A DNA stretch of 64,000 nucleotides from positions 124,001 to 188,000 of the forward strand of contig NZ_LPUY01000138.1 of assembly GCF_001518015.1 (NCBI RefSeq), written 5' to 3'. A program made the position numbers and the translations under genes. This DNA is from Tritonibacter horizontis. GTDB lineage: Bacteria; Pseudomonadota; Alphaproteobacteria; Rhodobacterales; Rhodobacteraceae. This document shows positions 53,969-63,571 of the stretch, piece after piece; the first letter of the stretch is position 1; each line of letters opens with the position of its first letter. The notes below the pieces were generated by a model. It searched no databases. It saw only the letters and a program-made list of their open reading frames with translations, and was not told the origin of the DNA.

Positions 53969-55279
53969 ATGTCGTTTGATGCGCTGACCTCACCCCGCCG
54001 CCGGATCGCGATCATCGGCGGCGGAATTTCCGGCCTGGCGGCGGCCTGGCTTCTGGGGTCACGCCAGGATGTGACCCTGTTTGAAGCCGCCCCGCGCTTT
54101 GGCGGTCACGCGCGCACGGTGATGGCCGGGATCCGGGGGGATCAACCGGTGGACACCGGGTTCATCGTGTTCAACTATGTCAACTACCCCCATCTGACGC
54201 GCATGTTTCAGGCACTCGACGTGCCGGTTCAGCGCAGCGATATGTCCTTTGGGGCCACGATCCAGGATGGGGCAATGGAATACGGGCTCAAGGACCTCTC
54301 TGCCCTGTTCGGTCAGCGCAGGAACCTGACCCGGCCTGCGTTCTTTGGAATGGTCCGCGACATTTTGCGGTTCAATGCCCGCGCCGAAGAGATGGCGCAT
54401 GACGACAGCACCACCCTGGGCGAACTTGTCCGCGATCTGGCCCTGGGCGATTGGTTTCAGCGCTACTACCTGATGCCGATCTGCGGTGCCATCTGGTCGA
54501 CCCCACCAGAGGAAATCCGCGCCTTTCCCGCCCGCGCTTTGGTCCGGTTCTTTCGCAACCACGCCTTGCTCAGCGCCTCCGGGCAGCATCAATGGTGGAC
54601 GGTCAAGGGCGGCAGCATCGAATATGTCACCCGGCTCTGCGCGCATCTGCAACGGACCGGGGTTGATCTGCGCCCCGCGACCCCGGTGCGCGCGGTTGAA
54701 CGCGCAGACAACAGTGTCACCCTGCGCCTGTCCGATGGTCGCGCGGAGCGGTTTGACGACGTGATCTTTGCCTGCCACTCTGATGATGCGCTGGCGCTGC
54801 TGGCCCAGCCCACCGCACAGGAGCGCGCCACGCTGGGCGTAATGCGGTATCAGGACAATCACGTCATCCTGCACCGCGACGCCGGCCAGATGCCTCGACG
54901 TCGGGCCTGCTGGTCCTCCTGGGTCTACAAGGCCGATCAGACCGACGACAGGTCGGCCGTCGGCGTCACCTATTGGATGAACAAATTGCAGAACCTGCCG
55001 GAAAGCGATCCTCTTTTTGTGTCCCTGAACCCGGTGCGGGAGGTCAATCCGCAGCTGATCTATGACGATGTCAGTTTTCGCCATCCCGTCTTTGACCGTG
55101 CCGCCGTCCGCGCGCAGGTGCAACTGGGCACGATACAGGGCCAGAACAACACCTATTTTGCCGGCGCTTACCTGCGGCATGGGTTCCACGAGGACGGCTT
55201 TGCCAGCGCGGTTCGCGTGGCCGCCGCCTATGCCGAGGCCGGCCACAACGATCAGGGCGTCGCGCGGGTGTTTGCATGA
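53969..55279 (+). CDS. FAD-dependent amine-oxidase-like oxidoreductase
   Basis: A 436-aa flavoprotein. The FAD-binding motif is IAIIGGGISGLAAAWLL near residue 17, followed by GGHARTV and VDTGFIVFNYVNYPHL. The C-terminal part ends with NTYFAGAYLRHGFHEDG. Close relatives sit next to cyclopropane-fatty-acid-synthase-like genes and are annotated as cyclopropane/cyclopropene fatty-acid synthesis oxidoreductases. In Rhodobacter a related RpoE-controlled gene set is linked to furan fatty acids; the exact step for this protein is uncertain. The ATG at 53969 has a GGAG site. Overlaps the next gene as ATGA. Confidence 0.85.
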   Translation: MSFDALTSPRRRIAIIGGGISGLAAAWLLGSRQDVTLFEAAPRFGGHARTVMAGIRGDQPVDTGFIVFNYVNYPHLTRMFQALDVPVQRSDMSFGATIQDGAMEYGLKDLSALFGQRRNLTRPAFFGMVRDILRFNARAEEMAHDDSTTLGELVRDLALGDWFQRYYLMPICGAIWSTPPEEIRAFPARALVRFFRNHALLSASGQHQWWTVKGGSIEYVTRLCAHLQRTGVDLRPATPVRAVERADNSVTLRLSDGRAERFDDVIFACHSDDALALLAQPTAQERATLGVMRYQDNHVILHRDAGQMPRRRACWSSWVYKADQTDDRSAVGVTYWMNKLQNLPESDPLFVSLNPVREVNPQLIYDDVSFRHPVFDRAAVRAQVQLGTIQGQNNTYFAGAYLRHGFHEDGFASAVRVAAAYAEAGHNDQGVARVFA

Positions 55280-56040
55280 CCCCTGCAAGCAACATATGGC
55301 CAGAACACCTCGCCGGATATACCACCCATGCACGGCGCGGCGGCATCCAGAATGCCTTTCGCTATGGGGTGGACTACGTCCTGATCGATCCGGCCTCTGA
55401 CGCGGGGCCCACCTTGTTTTCGCGCAATGGCTGGAACCTGGCGGCGGTGCACGACAAAAACCACGGCGGCCCGCCCAAGGCCGGGCGCGGGCTGGCCTGG
55501 GCCGAGGAGGTTCTGACGAATGCCGGGCTGACCTGCGCCGGGCTGCGGATCCTGTTGCTCGCTCAACCGAGCTTTTTGGGCTATTGTTTCAACCCCGTCA
55601 GTTTCTGGCTCGCCTATGATGGCGCGACCCTGCGGGCGGTGATCGCCGAAGTGACCAATACCTTTGGCGACCGTCACAGTTATCTCTGTGCAGAGCCGGG
55701 TTTCGCGCCGATCACAGCACATTCCCGCCTGAGTGCACAAAAAATTCTGCATGTGTCCCCTTTCCAGGAGGTCGCGGGCACCTATCGGTTTATCTTTGAC
55801 ATAGGGACAGATCGGATCGCGATCCGAATTTCCCATGACAATGGCACCGACGGCGTGGTTGCAACGCTTGTCGGCAACCGCGCGCCGCTCAGCAATGCCC
55901 GGCTGATCACCGCAACCCTGCGCCGTCCGGCGGGGGCGTTGCGCACCGTCATCCTGATCCACTGGCAGGCGCTCAGGCTCAAACTCAAAGGGGCGCGGTA
56001 TCGCAAGCGCCCGCGTCCGCCGGAACAGGAGGTCAGCTGA
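55276..56040 (+). CDS. DUF1365 family protein
   Basis: A 254-aa protein of the DUF1365 family. Recognisable family stretches are HARRGGIQNAFRYGVDY, SFLGYCFNPVSFWLAYD, AVIAEVTNTFGDRHSYL and KILHVSPFQEVAGTYRF. The biochemical role is not known. DUF1365 genes nearly always lie between the FAD oxidoreductase and the CFA-synthase-like gene, as here, which suggests work on the same lipid. It overlaps both neighbours by one to four bases, so the three are translationally coupled. Confidence 0.9.
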   Translation: MTPASNIWPEHLAGYTTHARRGGIQNAFRYGVDYVLIDPASDAGPTLFSRNGWNLAAVHDKNHGGPPKAGRGLAWAEEVLTNAGLTCAGLRILLLAQPSFLGYCFNPVSFWLAYDGATLRAVIAEVTNTFGDRHSYLCAEPGFAPITAHSRLSAQKILHVSPFQEVAGTYRFIFDIGTDRIAIRISHDNGTDGVVATLVGNRAPLSNARLITATLRRPAGALRTVILIHWQALRLKLKGARYRKRPRPPEQEVS

Positions 56041-57200
56041 TGCTATTCGTTACCAACCGCGTGAAACGCGATTTTCTGGACAGCTGCGCCAAGATCCGGC
56101 GCGGCAGCCTGCGCCTGATCACACCTGAAGGCGAGGTGCATGATTTTGGACAGGGCGCGCCGCAGGCGGAAATGCAGATCAACGACTGGGGCGTGGTCAC
56201 CGCACTGGCCTCGCGCGGCGATATCGGCCTGGGCGAAGCCTATGTGGCCGGCCTCTGGGACACCCCCTCGATCGAGGCGGTCACGCAGGTCGCGCTCCTC
56301 AATCTGGACTACCTTGAGGCCTTTGCCTATCCAAGCCCGCTTGCGACGCTGAAATTCCGCCTTGTGGACCGCCTGCTGCGGGCCAATTCCCGCTCCGGCG
56401 CCAGCCGCAACATCAAGGCGCATTACGATGTCGGCAACGAATTCTACCAACTCTGGCTGGATGACAGCATGACCTATTCCTCCGCCCTGTTCGCACCGGG
56501 CGACAGCCATCTGGAGGATGCACAGCATCGCAAATATGATCGGATCCTGGACCGCTCCGGCGGGGCCGAAAACATATTGGAGGTCGGCTGCGGCTGGGGG
56601 GGCTTTGCGGAACGCGCCGCCGCGCAGGGGCGCCACGTCACAGGCATCACCATTTCACCCAGCCAATATGGTTTTGCAGATGCCCGTCTGGACGGGCGCG
56701 CGGATATCCAGCTGCGTGACTACCGCGACACCAAGGGCAAATTCGATGGGATCGTTTCGATAGAGATGATCGAAGCCGTCGGCGAGCGGTATTGGCCGCA
56801 GTATTTCCAGATGCTGAAGGACCGCCTGTCGGACAGCGGCCGTGCGGTGGTGCAGGCCATTACCGTGCCCGATGCCTATTTCGACATCTATCGCAAAGGC
56901 TCCGACTATATCCGGCAATACACCTTTCCCGGTGGTATGCTGCTGTCGGATGCGATGATCTCGCACCATGCAGAGCGGGCCGGATTGAAGGTGACAGACA
57001 ACTTCGGCTTTGGGCTGGACTATGCCCGAACCTGCCGCATGTGGTCTGAACGCCTGTCAGATGCCTCGGACAAGGTGCTGCGGCTTGGCTACGATCAGTC
57101 CTTTCTGCGCAATTGGCAGTTCTACCTGCAGATCTGCGCCGCGTCCTTTGAAACCCGGCAGACCGATGTCGTGCAGGTGGAGCTGGCCCATGCGCCCTGA
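56040..57200 (+). CDS. Cyclopropane-fatty-acyl-phospholipid synthase family methyltransferase
   Basis: A 386-aa SAM-dependent methyltransferase that acts on the double bond of membrane phospholipid acyl chains. The substrate-side segment is HYDVGNEFYQLWLDDSMTYS, the SAM motif is ILEVGCGWGGFAERAA and the later MIEAVGERYWPQYF fits CFA synthases. In the RpoE context it could make cyclopropane fatty acids or methylate the acyl chain for furan fatty acids. The start overlaps the DUF1365 stop by one base. Followed after 72 bases by the DUF3833 gene. Confidence 0.93.
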   Translation: MLFVTNRVKRDFLDSCAKIRRGSLRLITPEGEVHDFGQGAPQAEMQINDWGVVTALASRGDIGLGEAYVAGLWDTPSIEAVTQVALLNLDYLEAFAYPSPLATLKFRLVDRLLRANSRSGASRNIKAHYDVGNEFYQLWLDDSMTYSSALFAPGDSHLEDAQHRKYDRILDRSGGAENILEVGCGWGGFAERAAAQGRHVTGITISPSQYGFADARLDGRADIQLRDYRDTKGKFDGIVSIEMIEAVGERYWPQYFQMLKDRLSDSGRAVVQAITVPDAYFDIYRKGSDYIRQYTFPGGMLLSDAMISHHAERAGLKVTDNFGFGLDYARTCRMWSERLSDASDKVLRLGYDQSFLRNWQFYLQICAASFETRQTDVVQVELAHAP

Positions 57201-57272
57201 CACATCAGATCCCGCACCACGCTGCTTACAGCTCCCCACGTCCCATCGCTCCGCCCCGCCAATGGGTGCTGC

Positions 57273-57830
57273 ATGAAACTCTTTCTGGTTCTTGTAATTG
57301 TTGTCCTCCTGTTGCTGCTGCTCCGCCCGGGTTTCGGATTTCGCGCGCAACGCCCGGCGACCTATGCCGACACCGGGCCAGCGTTTGACCTGCGCACGCA
57401 GCTTTCCGGCCCGCTGATCTCCGAAGGGATGATCTACGGTCCGGCTGGCCGTGTCGTGTCCACCTTCGTGGCAGAGATGCACGGCAGCTGGGACGGGGAC
57501 AACGGTCTCCTGTCGGAGGATTTCCGCTATAGCGGCGGTTCGGTCCAACATCGCAGATGGCAGCTGACACTGGGCCCCCATGCCACGTTTACGGCAGAAG
57601 CGCCGGATCTGGTCGGCACCGGTCATGGACAACAGTCCGGCGCGACCGTGCGCCTCTCCTATCGCATTCGCCTGCAGGAGGACGCCGGAGGCCATGTGCT
57701 GGATGTCACCGACTGGATGTATCTGATGGAGAACGGCACCATCATGAACCGATCCGAATTGCGCAAATTCGGGATCAAGGTTGCGGAGCTGATCGCCACA
57801 ATCCGGCCGGCCCCAACCGGAGACCGGTAA
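57273..57830 (+). CDS. DUF3833 family protein
   Basis: A 185-aa protein with an N-terminal hydrophobic helix (MKLFLVLVIVVLLLLLL), which is a signal anchor. The rest fits DUF3833: FDLRTQLSGPLISEGMIYG, VVSTFVAEMHGSWDG and LMENGTIMNRSELRKFG. It lacks the lipobox often seen in this family. DUF3833 genes commonly close RpoE-ChrR-type lipid operons. It probably works at the membrane or periplasm on the modified lipid, but no reaction is known. Confidence 0.85.
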   Translation: MKLFLVLVIVVLLLLLLRPGFGFRAQRPATYADTGPAFDLRTQLSGPLISEGMIYGPAGRVVSTFVAEMHGSWDGDNGLLSEDFRYSGGSVQHRRWQLTLGPHATFTAEAPDLVGTGHGQQSGATVRLSYRIRLQEDAGGHVLDVTDWMYLMENGTIMNRSELRKFGIKVAELIATIRPAPTGDR

Positions 57831-57947
57831 AGCCAGGGCCGCGCGATCCGGCCGAGGCGCCCTTGCGCCCACCCGGGCTATGGGCAAGACTGTCCAGATC
57901 TGAGGGCAAGCCGACGGACCCGCTGCCGGAGGGAGGAGAACCCGCTT

Positions 57948-59912
57948 TTGCTGAATTCCGTGCGCCTGCGCCTGCTGATCCTTGCCCTCTTGCCGCTGAT
58001 CGTTTTGATGCCGCTCCTGATGGTTCTGGCGATGGCCCGCTGGAATTCGGACTATGACAAGGTCCTGATCGCCAATGTCGAAAGCGATCTTCGGATTGCG
58101 GAACAATACCTTGGGCAACTTCAAAGTAACTCTGCCCGCGCGCTGCAGGGGATCGCGGATTCTGCCCGCCTTGCGGCGTTGATGGCCGGGAACGCCACGG
58201 GACTGGAGATGTTTCTGGCCGAACAACAACAAGCGTTGGAGCTGGACTTTCTCTATCTGCTGGAGGGGGAGACGCTCACACAGGCCAAGGCGAAATGGCC
58301 GGTGATCCATGCCGCCGCTGCCGGTCGCCGGTCGTCGCAGATCGACATCTTTGATGCGGCAGACCTGAAAGCCCGATCTGCCGCTCTGGCAGAGCAGGCC
58401 CGTATCGACCTGATCGACACCGAGGCCGCCATCCCCACAGCGCGCGCGGTCGAGGATCGCGGCATGGTCGTCCATTCTGCCGCGCCGGTCCGTGGCATTG
58501 GTCCTCCGCGCGTGCTGGTCGGTGGGCTTCTGCTCAATCGCAACCTGGATTTCATCGACACCATCAATGCGCTGGTCTATCTGCATGGCCAGTCCGACGT
58601 CAGCCGTCAGGGCACGGCGACATTGTTTTTGGAGGACACCCGTGTCTCGACCAATGTACGTCTGTTCGAGGATGTCCGCGCCCTGGGCACCCGTGTGTCC
58701 GCCGCCGTGCGCGCTGCCGTCCTGACCCAGGGGAAAACCTGGCTGGACCGGGCCTTTGTCGTCAACGACTGGTATATTTCCGGCTACCTTCCGCTGACGG
58801 ACAGCTTTGGAAAACGGGTGGGCATGCTCTACGTCGGCTTTCTGGAATCGCCGTATCAAACCGCCAAACGTGCCGCCTATTGGACCGTTTTCGGCGCCTT
58901 CGTTTTTGTCATCGCCCTGTCAGTGCCACTGTTTTTGTGGCTGGCCAAAGGCATTTTCGCCCCGCTTGAACAAATGACGCAGACGATGGAACGCGTGGAA
59001 CGCGGCGACCTGACGGCCCGCAACGGCACCCGCGGGCGCAGCGACGAAATCGGCCAGGTTGCCGCCCATCTGGACAGCTTGCTGGACCAGGTGCAGGAAC
59101 GCGACCGGCGGCTGCGCAATTGGGCGGACGAATTGAACGCCCGTGTGGAGGAGCGCACCAGCGAGTTGCAAGTCGCCAATGCCAAGCTGGAGGAGACCTT
59201 TCGCCAATTGGTGATGAGTGAAAAGCTCGCCTCGATCGGCGAGATCACAGCCGGCGTAGCCCATGAGATCAACAATCCCGTTGCGGTCATCCAGGGCAAT
59301 GTCGACGTGATGCGCATGACCCTTGGCACGGCGGCGGACCCGGTGCGCACAGAATTGGATCTGATCGACAATCAGGTCATGCGGATTGGTGCCATTGTCG
59401 GCAAGCTGCTCCAATTCGCCCGGCCATCAGAGTTTGGCACCTTTGCCGAAAGCGTCGATATCGCCGCAGTGGTTCAGGACTGCCTGGTCCTGGTGGACCA
59501 TGTGATTTCGCGGCAGGAAATCCGGGTCCTCACCCAGTTTGAGGACACGCCGACGGTCCATATCGACCCCGGCGAATTACAACAGGTGGTGATCAATATC
59601 ATCATCAACGCCAGTCAGGCGATGGAGGGGCGCGGAACGCTTGCGATCTCACTGACCGCCGAAGACCGCGATGGCATCCCCGGCGCCGCCCTGCGCATTG
59701 CCGATACCGGGCCGGGCATTCCGGCGGATCGATTCGACCAGATTTTCGATCCGTTCTTTACCACCAAACGCGGCGAAGGCACCGGCCTTGGGCTGTCGAT
59801 CAGCCAGACCCTGATCCAGCGGGCCGGGGGGCGGGTCAGCGTGCGCAACCGCCGTGCGCGCGGCGCGGAGTTCCTGCTCTGGCTGCCTGAACGGTCTGCA
59901 ATTTTCGACTAG
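57948..59912 (+). CDS. Sensor histidine kinase with Cache sensing domain
   Basis: A 654-aa membrane kinase. TM1 spans about residues 8-30, the periplasmic Cache-like sensor about 31-300, TM2 about 308-330, then HAMP (FAPLEQMTQTMERVERGD), a coiled coil and the kinase core. The phospho-histidine lies in ITAGVAHEINNPVAVIQGN near residue 437; the ATPase domain has INASQAMEGRG and TGLGLSISQ. The likely start is a TTG with a GGAGGAG site. It is convergent with the NtrC-like regulator gene, which is its probable partner, and lies near formate dehydrogenase genes. Confidence 0.92.
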   Translation: MLNSVRLRLLILALLPLIVLMPLLMVLAMARWNSDYDKVLIANVESDLRIAEQYLGQLQSNSARALQGIADSARLAALMAGNATGLEMFLAEQQQALELDFLYLLEGETLTQAKAKWPVIHAAAAGRRSSQIDIFDAADLKARSAALAEQARIDLIDTEAAIPTARAVEDRGMVVHSAAPVRGIGPPRVLVGGLLLNRNLDFIDTINALVYLHGQSDVSRQGTATLFLEDTRVSTNVRLFEDVRALGTRVSAAVRAAVLTQGKTWLDRAFVVNDWYISGYLPLTDSFGKRVGMLYVGFLESPYQTAKRAAYWTVFGAFVFVIALSVPLFLWLAKGIFAPLEQMTQTMERVERGDLTARNGTRGRSDEIGQVAAHLDSLLDQVQERDRRLRNWADELNARVEERTSELQVANAKLEETFRQLVMSEKLASIGEITAGVAHEINNPVAVIQGNVDVMRMTLGTAADPVRTELDLIDNQVMRIGAIVGKLLQFARPSEFGTFAESVDIAAVVQDCLVLVDHVISRQEIRVLTQFEDTPTVHIDPGELQQVVINIIINASQAMEGRGTLAISLTAEDRDGIPGAALRIADTGPGIPADRFDQIFDPFFTTKRGEGTGLGLSISQTLIQRAGGRVSVRNRRARGAEFLLWLPERSAIFD

Positions 59913-59938
59913 GGGTTATGGCCAACCGGCGCGTCCGG

Positions 59939-61288
<1,350 letters not shown>

Positions 61289-61301
61289 GGGTGCGCGACG
61301 A

Positions 61302-61427
61302 TCAATTCAGCCGCACCGCTGCGCCGGAGTTTCGCTCCTGCGCGGAGAACCCTGCGTAGTCGAGGGCGAAATCGGAACCCACGGCGATAGCGCCGATCAG
61401 CACAAACCCAGCCAGCATGGCTTTCAT
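61302..61427 (-). CDS. Small 41-residue membrane or secreted protein
   Basis: A short reading frame with its own AGAGGA ribosome site eight bases before the ATG. The protein starts MKAMLAGFVLIGAIAVGSDF, a basic N-terminus and one hydrophobic helix, then a polar tail ending GAAVRLN. It lies 13 bases upstream of the NtrC-like regulator on the same strand and could be cotranscribed with it and with the fdh genes. I do not recognise a family. The start signal, hydropathy and position support a real gene. Confidence 0.6.
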   Translation of the reverse strand: MKAMLAGFVLIGAIAVGSDFALDYAGFSAQERNSGAAVRLN

Positions 61428-61626
61428 ATCTGTTGTCCTCTTGATTGGTGGTCGCGGTCATCAGACCCTCTGTCAGGTCCGGGTGGTTTTGCAGCGTCAT
61501 GGCCCGTTTCATCGACAGCTGGTCTGCGTCTTGTCAAACTGGACTATAGCGAGCCGGGCCAAGGTCAAACAGGGGGCACGGCCTCAGAACCGTGCCGCGC
61601 CCCCGCTGTATCACCAGGTTTGATCG

Positions 61627-62844
61627 CTATTCTGCCGCGGTCGCCCCTGCCTCTTGCGGCTTTGCGCGTTCTTTTTCCTGCACCTCCTCCAGCCAGATGG
61701 AATGGTGCTGATGGGCCCAGGCCTCATCGACCTCGCCGGTTCCCATGGCATCATAAGCGCCCTCCATCCCGAGGGTCCCGATGTAGATATGCGCGATGAT
61801 GATCGCCATCAGCACAAAGGCGACAATCGCATGCCACAGCTGGGCCAGCTGCATTTCCTCCTGCGGCGCCAGATCTGTTGGCAGCGGGCCATAGCCCACC
61901 CAGTTTGGCAGGCCGATATCGTTCAGGATCGTGAATGTCTTGGCAAAAAGCGGCAACTCGAAGGGGAACAGCAACGACAGGCCAGAAACAGAGATCGACG
62001 CCCCGAACAGGATCACCGACCAGAAGATGAGTTTCTGACCGGCGTTGAATTTTTTCGCCGGCGGGTGCTTCTTGCCGACGATGCCGCCGAATTGCCTGAT
62101 CCAGACCAGATCGAGCCGGTTGGGAATATTATGCGCCACCCACAGCACAAAGACCACGATCAGCGCCAGCATGAACGCCCAGGACACCGAATTGTGGATC
62201 CATTTGGAGCCGATCAGCAGGACGGAGTTCACCTCCTTGCCCAGCAAGGGCTGGATCGCCACCCGGCCAAAAAGTGTCAAGAGCCCGGTCACCCCCAACA
62301 GGATGAACGACCCCGCAAGCGTCCAATGTGCCATGCGTTCAAAAAACGCAAAACGGGTGACGGTGCGGCCGGTTTTTTCGGCGTCGACGCGGACACGCCC
62401 CCGCAGCACAAAAAAGATCGCCAGAAGGCCGATTGTGACCAGCAGCAGGCCACCGCCATAGGTGCGCAAAGGTCTCTGCCGGACCGACAGCCAGCGCATG
62501 CCGCCATCCTGCACCAGCACGGTGGCCACCTCGCCCCCGGCTGAAACCCGCAGATCCGCGGAATTGTAGCGCAGCGCGCGCCACAGCTCCGGGTCGGACT
62601 GACCGCCCAGGGTCCCCAGCTGGTCGGCCATCGCTGCGGCGGAATTGGGATCGCCTGTGGCCATACTGCGGAAGCTGTCGTCGATGGGCTCGCCACGTTG
62701 GCGCGCCAGGATGTCGTCGAGCGTTTGCGCGCCGCCCGTGGCGCTGCGGTCCGGCGCAGCCGGTGTCGTCGCCTCTTGAGCCATGGCGGACAGACCGCAC
62801 AGCAAGGCCAACTTCAGAACGATTGCGAAAATCAGGCGCGGCAT
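61627..62844 (-). CDS. Formate dehydrogenase subunit gamma (cytochrome b556 type)
   Basis: A 405-aa membrane subunit that passes electrons from formate dehydrogenase to quinone. A signal peptide (ending SAMAQ) and a periplasmic stretch of about 125 residues precede four or five helices. Candidate haem histidines lie in FERMAHWTLAGSF, KWIHNSVSWAF, LWVAHNIPNR and AQLWHAIVAF, as in FdnI-type subunits. The ATG at 62844 has GGAG at good distance; an ATG two codons upstream is too close to it. Order on the minus strand is alpha, beta, gamma. Confidence 0.9.
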   Translation of the reverse strand: MPRLIFAIVLKLALLCGLSAMAQEATTPAAPDRSATGGAQTLDDILARQRGEPIDDSFRSMATGDPNSAAAMADQLGTLGGQSDPELWRALRYNSADLRVSAGGEVATVLVQDGGMRWLSVRQRPLRTYGGGLLLVTIGLLAIFFVLRGRVRVDAEKTGRTVTRFAFFERMAHWTLAGSFILLGVTGLLTLFGRVAIQPLLGKEVNSVLLIGSKWIHNSVSWAFMLALIVVFVLWVAHNIPNRLDLVWIRQFGGIVGKKHPPAKKFNAGQKLIFWSVILFGASISVSGLSLLFPFELPLFAKTFTILNDIGLPNWVGYGPLPTDLAPQEEMQLAQLWHAIVAFVLMAIIIAHIYIGTLGMEGAYDAMGTGEVDEAWAHQHHSIWLEEVQEKERAKPQEAGATAAE

Positions 62845-62965
62845 GGACATACTCCCCCGAGAGGCCGGATTTGAATTCATAGCGTGTGACTGGATACCCC
62901 GGAGGGGCCCACCAATTGGCGGGCCACCCCCGTTTCACATTGCCGATTGGATCGGTCAGACGGCC

Positions 62966-63559
62966 TTAGCCGCCTTTCTGATCGTAGGCCGTTCCCCAGC
63001 CCCAGGCACCGGAGCCAAAGCCCCGCGCCACGACACGTTCACGGTAGACTGCGGAGACAATGTCTCCGTCCCCCGCCAACAGCGCCTTGGTGGAGCACAT
63101 TTCGGCGCAGATCGGCAATTTGCCTTCTGCGATCCGGTTGCGTCCATACTTCTGGAACTCGGCCTGAGAGTTGTTTTCTTCGGGTCCGCCAGCGCAGAAG
63201 GTACATTTGTCCATCTTGCCACGCGAACCGAAGTTGCCTGCCTGGGGATACTGCGGCGCACCAAAGGGGCACGCGTAGAAACAGTAGCCACAGCCGATGC
63301 AGAGATCCTTGGAGTGGAGAACCACGCCTTCCTCGCTCTGGTAGAAACAATCGACCGGGCAGACCGCCATGCAGGGGGCATCGGAACAATGCATGCAGGC
63401 GACCGAGATCGACCGTTCACCGGGTTTGCCGTCATTGATGGTAACCACCCGACGCCGGTTGATGCCCCAGGGCACCTCGTGCTCGTTCTTGCAGGCAGTG
63501 ACGCAGGCGTTGCATTCGATGCAGCGTTCGGCGTCGCACAGGAATTTAGCTCGTGCCAT
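62966..63559 (-). CDS. Formate dehydrogenase subunit beta (four-cluster ferredoxin)
   Basis: A 197-aa iron-sulfur subunit that carries electrons from the molybdenum subunit to the cytochrome. Cysteine motifs for four 4Fe-4S clusters are visible: CIECNACVTAC, CMHCSDAPCMAVC, CIGCGYCFYAC and CTFC with a final CAEMC. It fits the FDH3 beta family by length and motif spacing. It lies 12 bases after the alpha subunit stop and is followed by the gamma subunit. Confidence 0.95.
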   Translation of the reverse strand: MARAKFLCDAERCIECNACVTACKNEHEVPWGINRRRVVTINDGKPGERSISVACMHCSDAPCMAVCPVDCFYQSEEGVVLHSKDLCIGCGYCFYACPFGAPQYPQAGNFGSRGKMDKCTFCAGGPEENNSQAEFQKYGRNRIAEGKLPICAEMCSTKALLAGDGDIVSAVYRERVVARGFGSGAWGWGTAYDQKGG

Positions 63560-63571
63560 TTATCCGTCTCC

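Noticed and set aside
57057-58859. 600-codon minus-strand frame across the CFA synthase, DUF3833 and kinase genes
   Set aside because: The plus-strand genes are unambiguous and this frame has no recognisable protein features.
61575-61596. Hairpin GGCACGG/CCGTGCC after the fdh gamma gene as a terminator
   Set aside because: The stem is good, but on the minus strand it is followed by CCCTG, not a T-run.
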